A stretch of 64,000 bases of DNA from Cyanoderma ruficeps (taxonomy: Eukaryota > Chordata > Aves > Passeriformes > Timaliidae), in the NCBI GenBank assembly GCA_008694505.1, contig VZDJ01000623.1, positions 4,522,442 to 4,586,441 on the forward strand, given 5' to 3'. The position numbers and the translations under genes were made by a program. Under the pieces are notes generated by a model. That model was not told the DNA's origin and did no database searches. It saw only the letters and a list, made by a program, of their open reading frames with translations. Positions 13,660 through 23,501 of the stretch are shown piece by piece; the first letter of the stretch is position 1; each line of letters starts with the position of its first letter.

Positions 13660-16127
13660 ACGAAGATTGCTTACACATTCCAGCTCCTGGACCTACTGCT
13701 TGACTCTTTTCTTTATCAGATGTGCCAAACACTATTGAGAGACAGTTGTTATGTTGGAGGCAAGAGATTACTGGCTTATCTTTAAAGTTAAACCAGCTGT
13801 TTCATTTTATACAGCCTCTATTGCAAATATTCAAGGTTGCATTTGGTAATTGATATTTATTGCCATGTTCAGGAGATGAAATTGTTGAAAATTTGGATTA
13901 ATATTCAAATGGAAGACTGAGTCATATGGAATGGTTTTAAGCAGATTTAGAAAGATGTGATGAGTATGAGTCCACAATTCCTTTCCAAAAACAGTCAGTA
14001 TAGGAGCCATGTGTCATGTTTATCCCATTTTTCCACCCCACAACTGATGCTCTGTGCTGTGGTTGCACGCAACGACTGTGAAGTCGTAAGCACTGACTGA
14101 CATTGTGCAGCAGCTGTACCATGGGGGAGGAATGGACTCCCAAATGTCCTGCTCACTCAGCTGTATGGAAATTTAGCTCACAGATGTCTATTTCTTAGAA
14201 AAACCTTACAGAACTAAATGGAATGAAAATTTTAGATGACTGTGATGAGGGTAGACTGTGCCCCTGTTTATTAGAAATTGCAGCTATTTTAGTATTAACC
14301 AAAAAATTACTAGGCTCAACATTGAAAGGTGGAATGAAGATTCATCTGGTTTCTCTTGGAGATTCAGGTTAGTTGCAAACTTGAGAATTAGAATTAAAGA
14401 AATTAATTAAACACAGGCTGATATAAAGTATCTTCCTATTCTTCTTCCTTCATTTTCCTTTGTAGGTATGTGAAATGATTCAGCTCAAATATCATTTCTA
14501 TAACTTTTAAATTGAATTGAATGATTGGAGAAAATAGTACAAGTAGTAAATACTTTGTTTAGAATTGTACCTTATCTGGAAGGGGGACTTTGCTGAAAAT
14601 GAGTAGATAAGTATGGGTAGCAATAAATATCATGAGGTAAATGTTAGCTTCAAACAGCAACCTTTGTGTATTTATTGCCTAAAGAAGGCACATCAGGAGA
14701 TAAAACTAAATATTCCTTTAGGCTGTAGATAAAGAGTACCATAAAAGATTGAGTATGCTCCTTGCAATCAAATACCTTAGAGGGGTTCAGCAAGGCTGCC
14801 AAATAAATTCCCTAATCTTAACCTGACTTGCTATTTTTTTCACATGAATTTGCCTTTACACTAGTTTGAATAACTGCTGAATCCAAAGCCAGGCTAATTT
14901 TGGCAAGAAATTCCAGAAATGCTGAAAGGACTAATATATAGGGTGATAGAATCATAATTCAGCTGACAGATGGAACCAGTTCTGTTATACTGGTCTGTGC
15001 TTGTCCATTACAAAATCATCCCTGGCTCAAGAAAGTAATTCCAATCATGGAGTACTTTTCAATTGGCACATAACACAAGACCATGTGTTCTTACCTTGAA
15101 CAGGCATGCAGATTGAGTTTAAAGGTCTGGAAGTTGCTGTGGAGTTGTAAGTTAGGTTCAGCCTACTCCTGGTGATGCAGTTGCAAATCCATGATGACAG
15201 AATAACTGATGGTATGTCACACCACTGATGAGATAATGTCATTACTGATCTACATTTTAATAACACAGCAAACACCATGATTACTTCTCTACTGGTGACC
15301 TAATCTCCTACTTCTGAAAGAGTAATAAATATCTTGTCTTAGAGGATAAAACACACACAAAAGTAAACCATTTTAAAGGAAGTTGAAGCCATAGTCTCCA
15401 AGTTTTATTTTATGCAACCTTTTGTTATGGTATGAACAGTCATCAGTTTTCCTAACTGGTAGAAATATAGCTATGCTTGCAGTGCAGCAGAAAACTGGCT
15501 ACTTGATTCTTATAACTTCAAAATAAGATTTTACTAGATATTAAGTGGGTGTAACCTCCTTTGCGGATGAGATCAGAATACTAATAGAGATGTATTAGTA
15601 CGCTTAGAAAGACCCAAAATCAAAAAAGTCTGTTCTGCGGGAAAATCCAATACTTCAGGAGAAATCTTATTCTAAATCTGAACAAAAAACCCAGAAAGTC
15701 AGAAGTTTTCTCCTGAAAAACAAAATTCCTAAAAATTTTCCCAAAGATTCCAGTACTGGAGGTTGAGCTGCTACCCTGACTCAGGAAGACCCTGGTAGTG
15801 CTGAAGGATGTAAGCATTGGTGGCATGGGGAAGAAAGATTTCCCTGAACCTGGATAAGAAGCCCAGAAGACTAAGACAGCCAGAGAGCTCTCCCACAATC
15901 ATAGACCTGTGAGAGACCTGGAAAGTTTTCATCTATCTGCACAGCAAAAGAATTGCAGAGTATAAGGTCCTGTGAACCCACAAAATGCCTGAGCAAGTAG
16001 TCTTAGGACCAGGAAAATATTCTACTGGTAAATTATCAGGCAAGTGGGATACGCTTGTGATCAGGTTTTAGGTCATCTATTCTTCTGATCCAAGTCCCCT
16101 TTTGACCAAAGGAAAAAATATATAGAG

Positions 16128-16172
16128 ATGGATAGATAGATAAACAGATAGATAGATAGACAGACAGATAGA
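16128..16172 (+). repeat. GATA-type tetranucleotide microsatellite
   Basis: An interrupted run of GATA units with two GACA variants and one AACA interruption, beginning at GATGGATAGATAGATA and ending before TTCATG. GATA/GACA mixtures are common vertebrate microsatellites. Variation between individuals is likely. Confidence 0.9.
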
Positions 16173-18654
16173 TTCATGTTACATAAAAAAAGATTTATAG
16201 AAATCTGTATGTTCTGGAAAGAAAAAGTCTCTGCAGGAATCCAAATGGAAAAGTTCTACTGCAAGTTTTCTTTTTCAGACTTCTTCTCTTCGTTTCCTTG
16301 ATTTTTCCTAGCTGAGAAACCTTTAGAACTGAAGTTATGAATTTTTAACTTTTCTCTCTGCTGATGAAAATAAATAAAATTTGTTGACTTTAGTATCACA
16401 TGGAATGTATACAAAAGCAGACAGGACAAAAGTAATTCAAAGGCTTCTTACTTGCTCAGGTGCTATTAAGTGGGGCTTGAGCATTAGAATGTGGTAGTGC
16501 TTTTCATGCTGATTTTTACAATGTGTTTGTGTAAAGGATGATAAATGTTTTTCTGGCTATTTGCAGTAATGAGTTGGAGATCTCTACATGTTAAAGTTCA
16601 CCTCTCCAGCCTGTGAATAAGTAGTGCCATAAATCTATTTTTTTTCCAATTTATAAAATCTAGAATTTTACATTTATGTGCATTTAATTCCTGGGGTTTT
16701 TTTCATCAGGGACAAGTAAGTATCCAGAGAGCACAATTATCATTACAACTGACTGAATGTTTTATCTATATTGTTTGTGGATCAGGAAACTAAATTAACT
16801 ATTTGCTCTTTCTGACCAGTCTGGATTTTCTTCTCCTGGACAAAAGGAAACATTTTTGTCTGAAAAGCCCTGTACAACCAAAAATATTTTCCAGGTCACT
16901 TTAGAGCTTTGTTGAATTATTAAAAAGAATATGAAGAAAAGGTAATACATATAGGATAAGGAGCCAAAGTTAGAAGACCAGAGGAAAAGCTTTGGTAGAG
17001 ATGGTAACAGATCTGTCATTCTTGGCTCTGCTGGGTGATTTCATTACTGAGAAATTAACACCCTCCTGAAGTTTAGCCTGAAAACACATGTCAAAAAGAA
17101 AACCTAAATATACTGTGGCCTCACTGTAACTTTTGGCATTATGAATTCTGTTATTGAATTACTTTTTAAAAATAATTTATTTTATTTTTTATTAGGTCTT
17201 CAGAATTCCAGACCATGTGACATTCCACTCAAACCAACGGAAAATATGTCAGCATCTGGCTCTTTGTCTTTGTTATGCCCCAGTTAAAAATGTCTTTCTC
17301 TTCACTGACACAATTCCATGAGGCGTGAAATGTGTCTCCTTCCCCAGATTCTTGGTGTACCCTGCAAGAATGTAATTAGATCTTGGTCATGTAAGCTCAA
17401 AGATGCAAAATTCTGTGTTCAGAGGTTCATTGTTTTTAAGAGAGGTACAAATCATGAAGTGTGTCCTTCAGCACTTTAAAATTGCCTGGAAAAAGGTTAA
17501 GAATACCAGTCAAGCCTCCTAGTTGTTCAAATGTCTATATTTGTCCCATTACTACCCTGTTTGTATGATTCTCCTTATAGGCTTATTAAAATTTATTAAG
17601 GTGAAGACTTCTTCCAAAACCTGCCTGAATCTGATCACTCCAAAATTGCTTGAGAAGAATTAGCATTCAGGAATAACACATGTAATTTTTTGCTGGCATT
17701 ATACAAGATGAGTGCAAGATATTTTTGGGAGTGAGTCAAGAAGGGTTGAGTGACAGGATGGGAACAAGTAAAAAAGAATGAACTTTTAATGGAGCTTCCC
17801 TGTAAGGTTAAAATGCAGAATATTTGTCATAGTAGGGTATTAGCAAAGTTCATTATATATTTTTACCGATCCCTTAGGAAAAGCTTATTACCATCACTCT
17901 TTAATAGCGATTCCATTGATGAATGAAAAAGTTAATGATGGATAAAAAGATATAATTATTCTGCTTTTATGTGAACTTAGTGTTTTGTCACACTGGTTGT
18001 TGGGAATGATGGTTTAGATGATACAAGTTATAGTTCTGATTCAGATTTTCAGAAGCAATTAAAGGTGAGATTTGGTGCATCAAAAACACTTCAGCCTAGA
18101 TTCACAAAGGGCTGGATGTGACCTTATCATGAAGAATAATTTCAATAGGATTCAGTTTCATAACCTGTGCTACCCTCTTTTCCCTCCAAGGCTGAGTCCT
18201 CTCACCCTCTCATCAAGTCAGTGGATTTGCAGGTGCAGTAAAATTCTTAAGAGTGGGACCACATTCAGTTTTATTTCAAATTAGGGAGTGGCAATTTTGA
18301 ACCTGAAAAATAATCTCTCCACACCAATAAGATTCCATGACATTTCATATTTCCATAATAAACCTGAAGACAGCAGCAGGTTGTCCTGCTGCTTTTTCTC
18401 ATCATCTCTGGTAGCAGCTGTACGGAGCACAACACGGTTTTAAATTCTGAGTCAGCTTGTGCTTCGCTGATGAAGGATGTAGGAAGAAAGAGAAAGGACT
18501 TGGCTTCACATTTGGAGCAAATGTGAACTTTCTTGTGGATTTCAGTCTCCAACCTGTAAGGAGTTTTCTTCAGTAAATGGAAGGGGCAGTTGCCTATAGA
18601 AACCCTGATCTGACTCAAGAGCTCTTCTGACACTACTGGTATGCACTGACAGGA

Positions 18655-19117
18655 TGTGATTCATTTTACTGAAACCTGCTTTCTTCGAATGTGCATCTGA
18701 CACCAGGACTTGCTGCATCCAGCCTTTGCTGAAGATATTAAAATTGTTAAATTCTGTTTCCCGAGAGGCATTCTGGGAAGGGCCCAGCTGCAGATCAGGG
18801 GTGTGTGAGGGTGGGTTGAGAGTCAGTTGAATGTCGGTTGAGTGCCGGTTGCAAGAGAGGAAGGGATTGGTTGGGGAGATGTGTGGGCCATGTGAACAGA
18901 GAGCTGATTGGATAAAGGGACACATGAGCAACCACACTGCAGCTGCAGCAGCCAATGAGTGCTTTTCTCCATTAGGTTTCAGTTAAGTTCTGTTAAGGTT
19001 TGGTTAAGTTCTGTTGAGTTTAAAGACCTTTATTTGCCACAGTAAAACGATCTTCTTCAGATGTGTGTCTTTGCTCCCCATTGCTATGCTTGCTCCATTC
19101 AGTCTGCAGCAGTTCCA
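18655..19117 (+). mobile_element. Solo LTR, 463 bp, 5 bp target duplication
   Basis: The block starts TGTGATTCAT and ends AGTTCCA, so it has TG...CA ends. CAGGA lies directly on both sides (18650-18654 and 19118-19122), a 5 bp target duplication typical of ERVL-type or related retroviral insertions. Inside, two inverted CCAAT boxes (18866, 18907) and one direct CCAAT box (18952) are spaced about 41-45 bp apart. A ZNF143/Staf-like GCATTCTGGGA lies at 18768. A TTTAAA at 19019 could act as a weak TATA box. An AGTAAA variant poly(A) signal at 19041 is followed by a GT-rich stretch. This order implies plus orientation. A 22 bp near-tandem repeat (GTTAAGTTCTGTT twice) sits at 18981-19022. No internal retroviral genes are present. 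The family is unnamed here. Confidence 0.72.
18866..18956 (+). promoter_or_regulatory. Three-CCAAT-box cluster inside the LTR
   Basis: ATTGG at 18866-18870, ATTGG at 18907-18911 and CCAAT at 18952-18956 are evenly spaced. Multiple NF-Y-type boxes are a known feature of many LTR promoters. Function here is inferred from sequence only. Confidence 0.5.
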
Positions 19118-19161
19118 CAGGAAAGATGTTGTTAAACTGATCACGTGCTTTTGTGATTGTA

Positions 19162-19182
19162 ATTGTAATCATTGATTACAAT
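19162..19182. repeat. Perfect 21 bp palindrome with homeodomain-like cores
   Basis: ATTGTAATCA, a single central T, then TGATTACAAT. The arms are exact complements. Each arm carries TAATCA/TGATTA, a core resembling homeodomain sites of the Bicoid/Otx class. It lies 45 bp beyond the LTR end and outside the element by the target-duplication boundaries. A binding role is inference. Confidence 0.85.
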
Positions 19183-19785
19183 GCTTCCACTTTAACATTT
19201 TTATCCCTATGTTCAAATGTGTTTGTCAGCTTCCTAAGGAGTGAATGTCCATAACAAAGAGGACAAGACATTCATGCACAAAATGCAAGACCTTAAACTG
19301 CAGTGGCATAAACATCTCTGGTGCAATACCAGTGTGAGATGGCCTGGGCCTGAAAAACACACTAGTATCAATGCTAACAGGCTCAGGAGACACACAGAGC
19401 AGGGTGAGGTATTCCCAAAGAAGGAGAACTGACGGTACAGAAGAGAGTTAATACCAATCAGGTGGACTTGCTCAGTTACTTCATCAGTGCTGCCTTCTGA
19501 AAGGCCTAAAAGAACAGCTCAGCGACAGAAAAACATCCAGATCACTCGCCTAAGCTTGCTCTTACTGAACATTGATTTCCATTTACATCCTAGTGTTACT
19601 GCATACAACCCAGCAGTTAAAATCAGCACCTGAGTTACACAATAGTGTTTCAGTGGCAACACTGAACAGCTGCATGTTCCAGCCTTCCACTCCCTCAGCA
19701 TGCCACTCACACACACAGCACGCTTGCACTTGCATCAAAACTCACAGTCAGACCCACAGTTTAACCACCACCAATAATTCTGGCC
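19183..19785. other. Unassigned spacer
   Basis: Short overlapping open frames only, with no repeat family recognised. It contains a small CA-rich patch (CACACACACAGCACG near 19708). Confidence 0.5.
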
Positions 19786-19963
19786 CTAGCAAATCGAGGC
19801 CGGGGGGATTGTGCAGCAAGAAGCAATGGAGGCTGTGCTCCTCCCCGACTCCAAGCATTGCTCCAGAGGACACACAGGCTGTGTGATCAGGCTCAATGAC
19901 ACACAGAGATCGAGTCCTAGACATAGAAGGCAAAAGTCCTTGTGGAAGTGGCTGATGAGCCCT

Positions 19964-19986
19964 GGGGGTGGGGCAAGGGAAAGGGG
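19964..19986 (+). other. G-quadruplex-type motif
   Basis: Four G-runs of 5, 4, 3 and 4 bases are separated by T, CAA and AAA, which meets the usual G3+N1-7 rule. A looser set of G-runs continues to about 20070. Confidence 0.8.
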
Positions 19987-20229
19987 AGGTCTCTGCACCC
20001 TAGGGGGAGAGGAGGGGGACAAAATGGGTGTGTGTGTTTGGGAGGAGGGGAGCAGGGAGGGCGTTCTCCTCCTTCCACAAGGAGGGCCTAATGGGCTGTG
20101 GTGGGGGCAGTTCCTGCCCAGCAAAGGAGGCAAAAGGCAGGGACCTCAGCGAGCACAGTTCCCTCTCAGTGGAACAGCGTGTTCTGCTGTGGGCAGTGAT
20201 CCTCCTTTGGGAGGTTCCCACTTACTCTC

Positions 20230-20281
20230 CCCACAGGGAACTGCTTGTTCCTGTTCCCACAGGGAGCTGCTTGTTCCTGTC
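20230..20281 (+). repeat. 26 bp tandem duplication, two units
   Basis: Unit one (20230-20255) and unit two (20256-20281) both begin CCCACAGGGA and end CTGCTTGTTCCTGT plus one base. They differ at one internal base (A/G) and the last base (T/C). The close match suggests a recent local duplication. Confidence 0.9.
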
Positions 20282-20579
20282 CCCATGGCTTTCCTCTCTG
20301 ACATGGACCACAGCAGCTTTCTTTCCCTTGCTCTGAATGAGGAGGGGGAGCTTTTATAATGACAGTGAGATGATTAATTAATATTTCAGCTGTTTTGACC
20401 ATCATGACTTCTGGTTGAATTCAAGAGGCAGAATTAATATCCCTGCTTAAAAGTGCCACAGAAGTGACTGCTGGACACAACCACCATTTGAGTTACTTCA
20501 TCACTTTTTCAGATAGCTGCACTGGATGGACATTCTTTAAGAAATGCTGGGTTAAATAAAAAGGACACATTTCAGGCAA

Positions 20580-21187
20580 TTTGAGAAACTTTCCTCCTTT
20601 TATTATATCTTCACAGATATGTATGTATATATTACTAAAGGACAACTATACCAGAGTAGCTCAATTGCCTAAACTAACATGAATTGGAAAATAATTTTAC
20701 AGTAACAATCCTAAAGGACCTCTTGAGGCAATGATAATGAACACAGTTCCTACTATGAACGCTTGGACTACCTTTACTATAATGAAGTGAGTTAAAAGGA
20801 CTATCTACACTTTCATCTACTCAGATGAACTAAATCTTTACAAAACCATTACAAGTACAGGTTAATGAATATGAACAATAAATCCCTAACAGGCTAGGTT
20901 TTCAGTCTTTGAGATGAGCCAAGCAACTCCTGTCAGGTTCAGTGTCTTCCATGAGGATGTGTAGGTGGAGCGAGTTTCTGACTTGAAGACACAGGCAACA
21001 TGGCAACAGCATTGTTGTAACTGGAAGCTGAGGAGTAAGGTAACTCAGCGATGTGCCTGCACAAGGAATCCATGCATCCCTGTGCTGCAGCATCTTCCTT
21101 CCTTCCTTGCGCAGGAGCAGGAAAGCAGTTTCAGGATTGCCAGTGACAAAAGCACCAATGATGCAGTGTTTACGTGGCTGCCATAGG
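20580..21187 (-). other. ITPRIPL1: Probable 3' untranslated region of the ITPRIPL1-like gene
   Basis: This is the stretch after the stop codon at 21188-21190 on the minus strand. The first convincing poly(A) signal is AATAAA (plus-strand TTTATT at 20599-20604), placing cleavage around 20580. The sequence is AT-rich away from the stop. A 160-codon open frame that overlaps the C-terminus in another phase (20902-21384) is a shadow. Confidence 0.5.
20599..20604 (-). terminator. Candidate AATAAA poly(A) signal
   Basis: Minus-strand AATAAA about 585 bases after the stop codon. It is the nearest canonical signal I found. Usage is inferred. Confidence 0.5.
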
Positions 21188-23199
21188 CTATGAGCCCTCC
21201 CAGCATACAGCTCTGTGCAGCGAACTCCTCTCAGTGGCCGGANGCAGCTGACCATACGCTTGCATGGCCTCTCTGTGGGCAGCTGCATCTCGGGCCAGGT
21301 GCTCAAAGAGGTTGAGCAGCTCAACCTTTGGCATTGCCAGTAGCAAGCTGATCTCTGCAGGAAGCCTCTTGTTGCCCAGCACAAAGTGCTCCAGGTGTTT
21401 CAGCTGCAGGCAGCGTCCCAGGTACAGCATGATGTCCCACAGCCGCCGTGCAAATTCCGTCCTGCGCCACTGGGACAGCGGTATGGTGGTCAGCACATGC
21501 ATGACCACATTCTTCCAGACAGAGCTGGAAAACCCCGTGCCCCTCAGGAGGCAGGTGAAGACCAGCAGGCATTTCAGGTGCAAGCTCTCACAGGGCGCCT
21601 GCCCGGCGACGTGCCGGAAGAATTTGGCCTTGGCCACAGTGTACGTCTCAGGCCACGCTGTGCTTGCCATGACGTTGGCCTTGGCGGGCTGGCCGCTCCC
21701 AAAGATGCTGGAGCTGCCTCTCTGGGCCTCTGAGGGCTGGCTGACCACAAAGACGTCCGAGTCCCCTTGGCGCACCCCAAAGAGCATCTCCACCCTCAGG
21801 CTCTCCTTGCCATCGCTCAGCCGGAATTGGCAGGACCGGCTGCAGGGCTGAAACACCAAGTGCCATGAGGATGACCGAGGCACATGCAGCCACGAGGATC
21901 TCACCCACTGGGAGAACCAGTGGGAGGTTTTCTCCACGTCCAGGTAGGAGCCGGTGCAGAGTGTCCTTAGGAGGCTGCGCTGATGCTTCCGCTGCAGCTC
22001 CTCCTGTGAGTGGTGCAGGAAGCACAGCAGCTCCTGGCCCAGCAGCGCCCTCCGGCACGTGCACACCAGCTCCACACGGACCCTCAGGCTCCTGACTGCC
22101 ATCTGCCCTGCACTGTTCGGCTCCAGGTGGAAGGCGTGGCCTGGCGGGGGACTCAGCGGCAGCAGCACGCGGTACACCCCGTCCCACTCACGGGGACTCC
22201 AACCCTCAAAGGCGATGCCCACCCTGATGGCTTCTTGAGGCACCGGGTAGAAGCTGTTGCTCATGCTGTCCACAAAGACACGCCTCAAGCTCTCCATCAG
22301 CTCAGCTGTCACTGAGCAACCCCTCTCCAGCTCCTCCACAGGCCAATGGACATGATCCACTAAAAGGATGCCTGGCCTAGTCTCAACATCCAGCCTGTCT
22401 CGGTCGTCAATCCCACCAGTGCCTCTTTCTTCCTTGCCACCATCACTGCCTTCTTTTTCACTGGCAGCCAGGTTACTTTGTTTGTCTTCTATTCTAGCCT
22501 CAGGCTTCTTTCCCTCCACATTAATACCACACTGTTCTTCACCCTTCTTTCTATTGCTGTCATCATCTTCGATCATTTCCTTCTTTTCTTCCTCGCTTGC
22601 AGCAAAACCACTAGGGTCTACCTCACTCCCACGACCACTGCTATCTTCCTGCCCAGCCGAATCAATGCTTCTCTGCTGACTGGCATCACTGCTTTCCTGC
22701 ACCTTCCCATCAGCATCACCTTCAATTTCATTTGCAGCCACAGGACTGCCTTCTCTGTCTTCTCCAGTGCTGCTGTCCTCTGCCTCCACAGTCACATCAA
22801 TATTTTCTCCACCTTCCTCTGAATCAACCCTCTCTACTTCCTGTTCTTTTCCTCTCTCGTCTCCCAAGGTCTCACAGGAGCTCTGGTCCTTGCTGCTGTT
22901 GCTGGCTTCATGACTCCTCCTCCTGTGGTTAACCACAGTCCCAAGAGGAGCAGGACTCCAGCAAGCACCCAGAATGGCCAGTGCTGCAGAGCACCAAAGA
23001 GCCAGGCTCCCCAGGGCTGGTCCTGCTGCTCCAGGGGCCCCTGCTCCAGCTCCTGCAGCAGCCGAGCCATCTGGCGCTCCAGCAGCTCCTGACGCCCCTG
23101 CATGCGCCGGTGCGTGGCCTCATCCAGCCCATCGCCAGCTGGCCGCGGGTACTGGATCAGGTGTTGCACGAGCGTGAAGAGCAAGGACAAGAAAGCCAT
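21188..23199 (-). CDS. ITPRIPL1: ITPRIP-like 1-like membrane protein with Mab-21 domain; one-base frameshift
   Basis: ITPRIP-like proteins are membrane-anchored members of the Mab-21/cGAS-type nucleotidyltransferase-fold family. ITPRIP itself binds inositol trisphosphate receptors, but the role of the bird paralogues is not established. The ATG at 23199-23197 sits in GCCATGG, 3 bases after a splice acceptor. Residues 1-17 (MAFLSLLFTLVQHL...) form a hydrophobic leader. Residues about 30-60 are a charged, coiled-coil-like helix (ELLERQMARLLQELEQ). Residues about 73-89 (PFWVLAGVLLLLGLW) are a transmembrane segment. After Trp89 (codon 22935-22933) the frame shifts: the family-like continuation NHRRRSHEASNSS resumes in another phase from 22930, best explained by one missing base at 22931/22930. 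An acidic, Ser/Glu/Asp/Lys-rich linker (about 110-275) follows, then the Mab-21 region to about 650 (VDHVHWPVEELERG..., DVEKTSHWFSQWV..., FRHVAGQ...CLLVFTCLL). An N at 21243 makes one codon uncertain close to the C-terminus. The two parts together give about 670 aa against roughly 550 in mammalian relatives, the excess lying in the linker. As written, translation stops after 121 aa (stop at 22834). A pseudogene or a sequencing error fits equally. Confidence 0.85.
22929..22936 (-). other. Frameshift site in the ITPRIPL1-like coding exon
   Basis: Upstream frame reads ...GGA CTG TGG then TTA ACC ACA. Downstream frame reads AAC CAC AGG AGG AGG AGT CAT. Adding one base after TGG TT would rejoin them as Trp, a hydrophobic residue, then Asn-His-Arg-Arg-Arg, a normal end for a membrane helix with its positively charged anchor. 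Splice signals that could remove the problem are not visible. The 5' frame runs on to a stop at 22834. Confidence 0.8.
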
Positions 23200-23202
23200 G
23201 GC

Positions 23203-23451
23203 CTGCAAGAGGACACACAGAAGGGGTTCAGTGGGGCTGGAATGGAGACAGTGGAAGGCAGGAAGGACAGGGCCCCGGCAGCTGGCAGGCAGCAAGGCCT
23301 GCACCGCTGGCCCCGCAAGCACCGGGGCCTGAGCAGGGCGCTCCCGCCAGGGGCTGGGCCCTGGATGCAGGGGCAGAACACAGGCCCCGGCTGCCGGCGC
23401 TCCTGCCCCAGCCCTCCTCCAGCCCTGTCCCCTCACTGCGTGTGCACTCAC
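23203..23451 (-). other. 249 bp 5'UTR intron of the ITPRIPL1-like gene
   Basis: The donor is G|GTGAGT (GT at 23451-23450) and the acceptor is CCTCTTGCAG| (AG at 23204-23203) with a pyrimidine-rich lead-in. A non-coding first exon followed by a short intron and a single coding exon is the layout of this gene family. The frame through the intron is open for about 80 codons upstream of the ATG, but the splice signals and the GCCATGG context argue that those codons are intronic. Confidence 0.7.
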
Positions 23452-23475
23452 CGCTTGCCCAAGCTCGACTGAGGC
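23452..23475 (-). other. Non-coding exon 1 of the ITPRIPL1-like gene (start approximate)
   Basis: This is the interval between the likely start site, about 25-30 bases beyond the TATA box, and the splice donor. It contains no ATG. The 5' end is estimated from TATA spacing only. Confidence 0.5.
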
Positions 23476-23494
23476 AGCAGCACCCGCTGGGGCC

Positions 23495-23501
23495 TTTTAT
23501 A
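23495..23501 (-). promoter_or_regulatory. TATA box of the ITPRIPL1-like gene
   Basis: CTATAAAAGG on the minus strand in an otherwise G+C-rich promoter, 43 bases from the splice donor of exon 1. Further upstream lie ACAATGG (SOX-like word) and an inverted pair TGTGACA (23513-23519) / TGTCACA (23532-23538). A strong TATA box points to regulated, tissue-restricted transcription rather than housekeeping expression, by general promoter knowledge. Confidence 0.75.

Larger units (their letters stand above)
8951..18654. other. Unassigned AT-rich non-coding DNA with short structural motifs
   Basis: Nearly 10 kb without a supportable gene. The longest open frames are about 105 codons (12956-13273) and 120 codons (18271-18633). 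Neither shows a domain, a signal peptide with conserved context, or splice sites that I trust. Isolated CR1-tail-like words occur near 14946 and 15897 (AATCATA), but no CR1 body follows. The perfect hairpin at 13631 and the GATA tract at 16128 are listed separately. Confidence 0.55.
19786..20360. other. GC-rich purine/G-rich block downstream of the ITPRIPL1-like gene
   Basis: This block stands out from its AT-rich flanks. It holds G-run clusters (19964-20070) and a 26 bp tandem duplication (20230-20281). Its last bases, read on the minus strand, give TATAAAAG (near 20345-20352). Open frames up to 182 codons occur on both strands, but this is expected where stop codons are rare in G+C-rich DNA. 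None has a recognisable domain. A CpG-island remnant, a 3' flank regulatory block or an old insertion are all possible. Confidence 0.5.

Noticed and set aside
15897..15935. CR1-like words AATCATAG and GAGACCTGGAAAG
   Set aside because: There is too little similarity and no continuation into CR1 sequence.
19811..20359. 182-codon plus-strand open frame
   Set aside because: G-rich low-complexity DNA with frames open on both strands; no domain or conserved start.
20902..21384. 160-codon minus-strand open frame
   Set aside because: It overlaps the Mab-21 coding region in another frame and runs into the 3'UTR. Its composition is not protein-like.
21264..21851. 195-codon plus-strand open frame and several others opposite the ITPRIPL1-like gene
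   Set aside because: They lie antisense to a G+C-rich coding exon where stop codons are rare, and none has a recognisable domain or start context.
22834..23451. Extension of the ITPRIPL1-like protein upstream of the ATG at 23199
   Set aside because: The extra residues come from the 5'UTR intron. A good donor at 23451, an acceptor at 23203 and a GCCATGG start argue against translation.
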